This document shows positions 55,986 through 64,000 of a DNA stretch of 64,000 nt, in pieces; position 1 is the stretch's first letter, and every line of letters starts with the position of its first letter. The notes beneath the pieces were generated by a model, which did no database searches, was not told where the DNA came from, and saw nothing but the letters and a program-made list of their open reading frames with translations. The position numbers were made by a program, and so were the translations under genes. The stretch is from Ancistrus triradiatus (taxonomy: Eukaryota > Chordata > Actinopteri > Siluriformes > Loricariidae): contig JAJAGP010002251.1 of the NCBI GenBank assembly GCA_025084515.1, positions 62,001 through 126,000 of the forward strand, in the 5' to 3' direction.

Positions 55986-56657
55986 TAGTGATGCACGATA
56001 TATCGGCTGCCGATATATTATTTGCCGATATATGGACTTTTTCAGCTATCGTCATCGGTCCGATATTAGAATTGTAGCTGATATTATAACCGATATTTAT
56101 AATATATTTACATATGAATATTTCTTTGATTTTTCTTTTGGCTGTTATTCATTAAGCAAAATATTTGATAATGCCGACTGTATAGTTATGCATGCAGTTC
56201 TATTATTTCTTGGAGCTTCTCAGTCTTAAGTTTTGGGACTGTGGTAGCCTAGCGGTTAAGGTACTGGACTATGGACCAGAAGGTCCAGGGTTCAAATCCC
56301 GCATCTGCCAAGCTGCCACTGTTGGGTCTTTGAGCAGGGCTCTTAATCCACAAGTGCTTGGATTGTAAGACTGTACCAATTGTAAGTTGCTCTGGATAAG
56401 GGCGTCTGCTAAATGCTGTAAATGTAAGATTCAGTTCCTACCTTTTTCACGGAAGGTTAAAAAATAAAATGGAGTTAACCCATTTTTCCCGATTTAACTG
56501 TTTTGTTTATTATTCTATTTTATTGCAAAAATTATGTACTGTATTTGAAATGCAGAAAGGTTGAATTATCGGTTTTTATCATCGGTATTGGCCACAATAA
56601 TGTGCTACAAATCGGTTATCGTATCGGCCCAAGAAATTCAATATCGGTGCATCTCTA
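55986..56657. mobile_element. hAT-like MITE with a SINE inside
   Basis: Inverted ends 'gtgatgcacgatatatcggc' and 'ttcaatatcggtgcatctct'. The 31457-33256 element shares the interior (tcatcggtccgatattagaa; gtattggccacaataatgtg). The SINE at 56235-56428 interrupts it. Confidence 0.8.
56235..56428 (+). mobile_element. SINE family A nested in hAT MITE
   Basis: 'gggactgtggtagcctagcg' to 'ctgctaaatgctgtaaatg'. The sibling hAT copy near 33050 lacks it. Confidence 0.92.
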
Positions 56658-57464
56658 GCTATTTTATGTTGTAGTGAGTAGTAGTAGAAGAAACATGCAT
56701 GCGAATCCCCTGCTCCCCAGTTATTATGCTGAGCTCATAGAAAAAAGATGGAGTTTTGAATATTGAGAAACGAGGTAGGACTTTTTCCATAGGAAGTAAT
56801 GTAATTAGGACTCTGCTTTGGAATATTTCTTATTGGACCCATTTTCCTGAAGTGCACTGAATGACATTGAGACAGATTTTGACCTATCGCTTGATATAAT
56901 GGTTTTCATGCTGCACTGTGTTTGCAGCAGTGTTTTTGTAGCAGCCAAAATTACATGTCTCAGAAGAAAAATAACAGCTCAAAAGGAAAACCCAAAATCT
57001 TGAGTCAGAAGGCTTACAAAATGTAGTAATACACTGTGTGTTTACTTCAGTATACAGTGGAACCTGGGGAATCACTTAGTTTGGATTTGAATGGTTGTTT
57101 GAATCTAGAATTGTTTGAACTCATTGTCAAATTCATTTCAGACAAAAAAAATTCCAGCTTTCAACCTCAATGTTTGTTCAAATTTGGTGGAAATTTTTAT
57201 TTTGTAATTTCTTTTCTTGAATGGCCCATTTGATGTCTGAATTGGTTGAATAAAGAAGTGTTTGAATTTCAACGGCTCTTAACTCGAACAATTCTGGCAT
57301 TGAATGGCTCTTATTTATTTATTTATTTATTTATTTTTGCCCACTGTCAGTGATTAGATGTGTTGAAACTGTATTTGCCTCAGTGGCTGTAAGGTTTCAC
57401 TTATTTCATGTCTTTAAATTTCAATTGTTGATGTATTTATTGATGATTATTATTGTATTAGCAC
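56658..57464. other. Unrecognised, with (TTTA)n at 57311-57344
   Basis: A short (TTTA)n tract of about eight units lies at 57311-57344. 57060-57300 has 'ttgaat' variants repeated at irregular spacing. No exon seen. Confidence 0.4.
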
Positions 57465-57800
57465 AGTCACCTCACAGTGAGAAAGTCCTGGGTTCAATCC
57501 CCAGGTGGAGCAGTCTGGGTCCTTTGTGTGGAGTCTGCATGTCTTCCCCCGTGTCTTCACGGGTTTACTCTGGGTGCTGTGGGTCCCACAGTCCAAAGAC
57601 ATGTGTTAGGTTAAAGTGTCTCTAAAGTGAACCTAGTGTGTGAATGTGTGTATGAGTGTGTGAGTGTATGTGACCTACGTTGGATTGGCACCCTGTCTAG
57701 GGCTGTTCCTGCCTTCCGTCTTATGCTGTCGGCTGGGCACCGGCTTGCCCGCAACCCGGCCCGGGATCAATCGGGTAAGAAAGTGAATAAATGGTACAAC
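57465..57800 (+). mobile_element. SINE family B, near full length
   Basis: 'acctcacagtgagaaagtcc', B box 'gggttcaatcccc', then 'ccacagtccaaagacatgtg', 'accctgtctagggctgttcc' and 'aagaaagtgaataaatgg'. A GT-rich patch at 57637-57671 interrupts it. Confidence 0.75.
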
Positions 57801-58139
57801 CGGTACACCAGTGTTAATTTCTCGTATGGTTTGCATTTTTCATATACCGGTGCATAGCAGAAACACAGTTCTAACAAATAGGGAACAAATTACATAATAT
57901 TTTACGCCTCTCTGAGCGCTGCTGAGCTCTGAGTAGAACAACATTACCGAACAGCATGCTGGGTAAAGCTGTCCAGGTGGCATAACATGCATCACAGCCT
58001 AGAAACAGCTGTTAACAGCTGGGAAAGCCTCCAGATAAAGAACAGAACACAGTACTGGATTATAAAGTGAGATCGGTGATGCAAAAGAAGAACCCCATTA
58101 TGAACGAAGTAACTCTGGAGACCGATTCAGAGTAATGAT

Positions 58140-59010
58140 TAACTCCGAGCATTCAGGGTATGTCTCTGCGAAAATACATCAGCCAAAACAGGCACCTATC
58201 TCTTGTAAGCTCTGTGTTTAAGACATTGCAGATTCAGATTCACATTCAGCAACTGATTTGTGTAATTTTTTGGGGCGAAGTAAACCTTATAGTAATCAAA
58301 GCCTTCATTATGTACATTTACAAAACGTATTCGGCCGGTTTTAGCGTGATTGGCTTCAGGCAGTGGGATTTTGTGCCGGTCAACCACATGAACAGCACAG
58401 TGCCTTTACTGACTTTAATTCATAATTCAGAGTTTCAGGCACTCGACGGTTTAAGAGACACGTTTAAGGGTTTGTTTGCTGACAAGGTGAGATGGAAGCG
58501 TTATAGATTTCGGCTGTATTTTGAATGCTACATAGCTAGTCAACTAGATAGGCTCCCTAAATACTGCGTTACTGATTGGCTGGACTACGGACACTACTAC
58601 GAGCATGTTATCTATTCTGAACACAACCCTGTCTCCGGCATGGAAACTTTTGGCTGTGTTTTGAATGCTACATAGCTAGTCAACTAGATAGGCTCCCTAA
58701 ATACCGCGTTACTGATTGGCTGGACTACGGACACTACTACGAGCATGTTATCCATTCTGAACACAACTCTGTCTCCGGCATGGAAACTTTTGCAGCGTGC
58801 TGTTTGGATTACATGCATGGCGAAAATAAGCCGTGAAGGATCAGTTCTGAAAACCATCGGAATAACGGATTTAATAAGACGTTTAAAACACATCACCCTG
58901 CAGAATATGCAGTTTGACAAAACAAACAGAGGTTAAAGCTAACGAGAGTGCAGAGCCAGACTCAAGCCAGCAGCCCCTACTTTCTTTTTTCTTTTTTCTT
59001 TTTAGTAAAA
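58140..59010 (+). mobile_element. hAT-type non-autonomous element
   Basis: 58330-58430 ('cggccggttttagcgtgatt', 'gaacagcacagtgccttta') and 58925-58985 ('caagccagcagcccctactt') match 60955-61125 and 61585-61610 in the same order. The 171-codon frame (58160-58675) reads through this repeat and is not a gene. Confidence 0.55.
58512..58792 (+). repeat. Recent 140-bp tandem duplication
   Basis: Two copies, 58512-58651 and 58652-58791, beginning 'ggctgtattttgaatgctac' and 'ggctgtgttttgaatgctac', differ by only a handful of bases. Confidence 0.92.
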
Positions 59011-59063
59011 AGCCATTTTTCGTGAACTCTCAAATAAATAAATAAACAAACACACAATAAACT

Positions 59064-59356
59064 TTGTGTGTGTGTATGTGTTGTATATACCACACAGTGC
59101 TGTGTACATATGTGTAATGTTGTACATGTGTGGTGTTTGTGTGTGTGTGTGTTGTATGGGTATGTGTTTATATTATTATATGTATATGTGTTTGTATATA
59201 TGTATATGTATGTATGTATGTATGTATATATTATGGTAAGGTTGTTTTATGTATTTGTATGTATGTATGTATGTATGTATTATATATTCTATATATATAT
59301 ATAGATTATATATATATCTATATATATATATATCTAACACCACAATACATATATAT

Positions 59357-59399
<43 letters not shown>

Positions 59400-59460
59400 C
59401 ATATAATATATATTATATATATATATCCTCTATATTATATATATATATCCACACACATAC

Positions 59461-59531
<71 letters not shown>

Positions 59532-59569
59532 GATATATATATAGAGATATATATAATATACACACACAC

Positions 59570-59608
<39 letters not shown>

Positions 59609-59690
59609 TATAATTATATTAATATATATATATATCTATATCTATATATATTATATATATATATATATATACAACAAACACACATACAAC
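59064..59690. repeat. Compound microsatellite: (TG)n, (TATG)n, (TA)n
   Basis: TG-rich to about 59200, TATG-rich 59200-59280, then almost pure TA with short interruptions to about 59680. The 220-codon Tyr/Ile frame is a translation of the repeat. Confidence 0.97.
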
Positions 59691-60940
59691 AGTGGTTTAT
59701 TATCGCTAATGACATTAGGCTGGCTTAGAAATCCACTTCGTAAATCCAGCAAGTATTTCACAAGGCAGAATATCCTGACATTAATGGCATAAGTAATATT
59801 TTCCAGAAAATGGAACATTTGCATCATTTCAGATCAGTTTTTCAGTTTTGCTGAATGGGTTTCGGATTAGTACCATATGTTGTAACTGTTAAGGAACACT
59901 GTAGCAATGACCACTTTCATTGGTCTGAGAAGCAAAGTTGGTTTCATCATGCTGCCATGAACAGTAAAATTTAATTTATATTATACTGTACCTGTGGCAC
60001 ATTTAATGAATCTTAATTCCTGAAATAAAATCTCCATCCTTAAGGGAAACTATGACTGGGCAGATGTGGACAAACTTAGAGGTCGGCTGTCTGGTTAATG
60101 TTTTTTGATTAAGGGACTATGATTGCTTATTTTGTATGACAAACGTAATTAAAAACTTTATTAGAAATGAAGAATTTGCTTGTTACTCATCGTTTTCGGT
60201 ACTCGACATGCCTGGAATGATATAACATGAACAACCGAGGTATCGGTTTATATTAACGTTGACGATAAATGATGCACACTCCTATTAGAAATGTATTTCT
60301 TATCACTGAGTGCATCATTCAGGGCTTGGAAAGGGTCGCTATTGCAGTGCCGGGTGATCCTAACTGACCAATGTGTCGTGCCTGACCCGGCCACTCGAGC
60401 AACACTGTTTATTGCAGCCGGAATTGAGTTCAGTCCAGTTCAACATGAACTTCTATCCCACTGAACTTTCAAAGTGCAGTCAATGAGATAACTCTTGTCT
60501 GTATATGTCAAGAAATGAATGACATAGTAGTGGTTTGCTATCCAACACAACTTTACCCTGACACCAGGGGAAAAATGCTGTTTAGGGAAGTCTGCAATAC
60601 ATAGAATCACGTTGGTGTGACGAGGTTAAAGTTGGATGGATGTATTTTTGCCTTAAATTGACATTTTTCTTCAAACTGCATTCAAATAGTTCCATCTTCC
60701 ATTTAACTCTTATGTTGCTCCAGCTTTGCAGATAGCAAAGCTCAAACACAAGTTGCATAATTTTGGCTGTTCATGGCCTTCCCCACTCATGACAAAGCTG
60801 CCCAAACCTTCTCAAGATTAACAGAGTACCCCTAGGCTGTTACTCATTAAAGCGCAGCGGTTTGCTTAAACTGTGGCATGCCATAAATGACCTCAGAAAA
60901 ATGTTCTACAGTATAGATGACCTCAGAAAATGTTCTTAGT
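59691..60940. other. Unrecognised sequence
   Basis: 60310-60420 shares the 'gcagtgccgggtgatcct'-type repeat with 49800. 60886-60940 has a short duplication of 'gatgacctcagaaaa'. No exon seen. Confidence 0.4.
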
Positions 60941-61690
60941 AGAGATGCACCGATCGATCGGCCGGTGACCGGAATCGGCTAGTTTTCAGCGTGATCAGGT
61001 GTGCCCGGTGATGGGCTGATCGGTCTCATAAAACCGATTCTGTGCTGGTGACATTAAGCCTACACTTGTTCCGCTGTCGGCATCACAATCACAGCCACAG
61101 ACTTGAACAGCACAGTGCTTTGACTAACATTAATTCAGAATTCATGTGTAAGGAGCTTTAAACTTAAACAGTTAGTGCTCAGCCGCTCCGTGTTTGTTTC
61201 CCGGTCCCAACGTTGGTTTTTCAAAGAGTTCTTCTGCGTCTGTGATCTGGTTTATGTTTGTATGTCTTTTAATTAGTTGATAAAAGGACAGAGTGCATGT
61301 TTTTAATCGCGTTGTACCTTTTGTGCCCGGGATTTAGCCTAAGAGTGTGTTTTTACTGCATTCAGTGGCTTACATTAGTGATGTATGCCTTACGTTGTTT
61401 GGTGTACGGTGCTATCTGTGTAGTGAGTTGCAATTCAGTGTCTTTGCTTGTACTTGTAACTTACACAAACTGGTGAAAGGCTCTTATCAAGGCTATAATA
61501 AAGCAGATTTCGAGCAAGTTTGCAGTGATCGGTACAGTTCATTTGTGTGGTTGTTGCCACAAAGCTAAAGCTATTGAGAGAACAGAGCCTGGTACAAGCC
61601 AGCAGCTCCGGCTGTCTTTCTTTAACCCATGTTTCTGTATGCTGTCATTTATAGCAACTTCTTAGACATAAAGAAAATTGGAATCAGCCA
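60941..61690 (+). mobile_element. hAT-like element copy
   Basis: It starts 'tagagatgcaccgatcgatc' with a 'cggccggtgaccggaatcgg' terminus typical of hAT ends, and shares blocks with 58140-59010. The right terminus is not found. Confidence 0.55.
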
Positions 61691-61735
61691 GAACAATGGT
61701 TCAGATGAATCCCTCGAATAAATTGACTGTTGTAT

Positions 61736-62640
61736 CATGGCTGAAGGTAGCAGATAAGCCCAAACCTGGTAAATACAAGCACAACTGTTGAATGAGATAA
61801 AGATGATTTATGGCCGCTCTTATGTCGACCGATGCTAGACACAGGAGGCACTGCTGGTGTTGGCAAGCTCCTTAAGACCACTGCGAGGTGGTTCAATGCA
61901 AGTTTAAGTTTGGGATTCACTTATAGCGGGAAAGAGGAAGAACCAAGACCACAGTGGAGAGCTTCTTGCAGTTGCTGCAAATTAGATGGAGGTGCTGACA
62001 TTCTCCGAACAGCCCGTTCTGCCTTGTCCCAGAAATGCCCTGTTGGATTAAGATCTGGGGACTGTGAAGGCCAGGGAAACAAGGATCACTCGCTGTCATG
62101 TTGCTGGAACCAGTCCATGACTACATAACTCCTGCATCCATGAAGGGATGAACTTGGTCAGCCTCGGTGCTTAGGCAAGCTCTACTGTCCAAACATCCAT
62201 CCACAGGTGTCAGAGGATCCAGGGTGTGTAAAGAAAACATTCAAAATTCCTCACACCTTTACCCCACCTCCACCAGCCTGAACTGTTGACACCGGATAGG
62301 AAGGGTTGATCGATTCTTGCCAAATTCTGACCCTCCATCAGCACAGTGCAAATGAAAGCTGGATTCTTGTGACCAGGCGATGTTTTTCCACTGCTCCATC
62401 ATCTTATTTGTGTGTCCTTTTAAGCACTGGAGTCTTGTCCTGCTGTTTCCGTTCACTCAAACAGGTCATCTGTGGTTACAGCATTTCCATGCTAATGACC
62501 CTCGAGCTGTGTTGGGACACATTAGTTTTGCATTTGACTGCAGTTTGCTTGACTGTGCAACGCATGTTCGTCAGAATGATTCTGGACATCCTCCTCTGAC
62601 CCCTTTCATTAATGAGTTGATTACGTCCATAGGATCCCCC
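61736..62640 (-). mobile_element. Degenerate Tc1 transposon
   Basis: On the minus strand, 62456-62259 reads LKGHTNKMMEQWKNIAWSQE, the region before and at the first catalytic Asp, here Gln. 62030-62110 (antisense of 'gatctggggactgtgaaggc') is the block around the Glu. Stops throughout. Confidence 0.7.
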
Positions 62641-62707
62641 TTCACAGGATGTTTTTCTTTGATTACATCATTCTTGGTGTACTGTTGACACCATTGCATG
62701 GAATATT

Positions 62708-62902
62708 GGGACTGTGGTAGCCTAGCGGATAAGGTACTGGACTACGGACCAGAAGGTCCAGGGTTCAAATCCCACCTCTGCCAAGCTGCCACTGTTGGGT
62801 CCTTGAGCAAGGCCCTTAACCCACAATTGCTTGGATTGTAAGACCGTACCAATTGTAAGTCGCTCTGGATAAGGGCGTCTGCTAAATGCTGTAAATGTAA
62901 TG
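62708..62902 (+). mobile_element. SINE family A
   Basis: 'gggactgtggtagcctagcg' to 'ctgctaaatgctgtaaatg'. Flanking 'tggaata' (62699-62705 and about 62909-62915) is a plausible target-site duplication. Confidence 0.93.
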
Positions 62903-63320
62903 TATTTGGAATACTGGCCCTGGTTAGTCTAGAAATGATGACCATGCCTCTTTAAAAGTGGCTCAAATCACTCATGTCATTCTAACAGTCACCGTGGAAC
63001 TGATGCACAGAACTTGCTCACTTGATTTTATTCTGCACTTTGCAGTCAAGCTCCAATTGCGAAAGAGCATCTAATAAATGTATTTAGTAATGTGGCCACT
63101 TGGTCTATGTGTAGTACTCCGTGTATTCTGCTTATCGATTACGAATCTTATAGATTCCAAGTTTCGATTCCAAAATGGTGAAAAAAATTTCAAAGATTTA
63201 GATAAAAAGAATATCTTTATGAAAATATTTCAGCCTCAAAATTGATCATTTTTAAGATTTTTTTTCAGATCATTTAAACCTGCTATAACTAAAAAGCTTA
63301 ACATGGCTTATTGTACTAAA
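62903..63320. other. Unrecognised sequence
   Basis: AT-rich; no exon or element seen. Confidence 0.35.
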
Positions 63321-63562
63321 GCATTGACTTAGAAACACCAAAGTTCTCTCAATTACTACTGGTCATAAGTCATCTCTACTGCTGAAATGAACGTGATCCG
63401 AGAGGAAAGTAATCATTTTTACATTAAGCGTCTTACTTGTAATAGGTTAAATGGGAAGAGTAGAGCTTAATGTAAAAATGATTACTTTCCTTTTGCATCC
63501 CAGTGGAGATTACTTCATACCTAGTAGTTATTGAGAGAAGTTCGGTGTTCCTTGGTCATTGT
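63321..63562. repeat. Palindromic foldback element
   Basis: A perfect 26-bp inverted pair (63404-63429, starting 'ggaaagtaatcatttttaca'; 63465-63490) has a 35-nt loop. It extends outward with imperfect pairing (aagttctctcaattactact versus agtagttattgagagaagtt) to arms of about 100 bp. It is likely a MITE. Confidence 0.85.
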
Positions 63563-64000
63563 TTTGGGACATTAAATCACATTAAGCTTTGTTCACGTTA
63601 AGTGTTTTAGACTCTCCCAGATAATGCAGGCTTTGGGCTATAGGAGACCACAGTTTGTTTGAACACGGTGTGCTGGTGCCTTAGATGGTTTTCCTTTACA
63701 ACACATCAACTTCCCACATGTGCTGCACGTGTTAGTAGGGACCGATAAGTGGAGTCGAAAATCTTGGCATTTTGGATTCGGGACCAGGTTTCGATCTCCA
63801 CCTTCCGCTATTAGGTCAGGATGTGAGGGTGATGTAATCCGTTCTCATGATGGCTTAGCTACAAAGTAATTTGGAGTAGGTAAAGTAAGTATACAGTGTT
63901 TTCTCAAGTACATCAGTGATGGTTAATCCTATTAAAAAATAAAGGATATGCAGTTCAATCGGTAGTCCGACAACGTTAAGTGTTAGTGTTTTTTTTTTTT
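63563..64000. other. Unrecognised window end
   Basis: No exon or transposon terminus recognised up to the window edge, which ends in a T run. Confidence 0.35.

Noticed and set aside
58160..58675. 171-codon open frame
   Set aside because: It crosses a hAT-type repeat and a recent tandem duplication. No motif is visible, and the related copy at 60.9 kb does not keep the frame.
59130..59792. 220-codon open frame of Tyr and Ile
   Set aside because: It is a translation of the TA/TATG microsatellite.

Overview
The window is nuclear genomic DNA of a ray-finned fish. Two intron-rich vertebrate genes are embedded in a dense field of teleost-type transposons: Tc1/mariner, hAT-like MITEs, tRNA-headed SINEs and LINE fragments. 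There are no prokaryotic operons, no CRISPR arrays, no rRNA or functional tRNA genes, and no recognisable retroviral gag, pol or env. The heavy Tc1 and tRNA-SINE load would fit a catfish or related otophysan, but that placement is an inference.

Gene 1 (2339-22704, + strand) is the 3' part of a DENN-domain gene. Fourteen consecutive exons join in frame into 515 codons plus a stop and carry the uDENN, cDENN and dDENN modules. Its neighbour and the same-strand order match mammalian DENND2C-BCAS2, so I call it dennd2c. The N-terminal exons lie upstream of the window. Gene 2 (25518-40429, + strand) is complete bcas2, the SPF27 subunit of the PRP19/CDC5L spliceosome complex. Seven exons give exactly 225 codons, the length of the human protein. 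The two genes have no functional link visible here; the pairing is conserved synteny.

Layout: 1-2.3 kb is a dennd2c intron with a MITE nested in a MITE. From 2.3 to 22.7 kb are dennd2c exons among repeats, including a four-unit ~480-bp tandem array at 4.2-7.1 kb. From 22.7 to 25.5 kb are the dennd2c 3'UTR, a diverged tandem repeat array and the bcas2 promoter. From 25.5 to 40.4 kb is bcas2, whose 8.7-kb intron 5 is filled with nested transposons. From 40.7 to 52.4 kb is gene-free DNA with LINE and Tc1 remains and a 1.6-kb inverted LINE duplication. From 52.4 to 53.4 kb is a CpG island with a candidate noncoding first exon on the + strand. From 53.4 to 64 kb are SINEs, hAT copies, long AT microsatellites and a palindrome.

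I found no convincing novel biochemical system. The most interesting material is structural: insertions with preserved empty sites that give relative ages, inverted SINE pairs inside a splicing-factor gene, an overlapping upstream ORF at the bcas2 start, and an unassigned CpG-island promoter.
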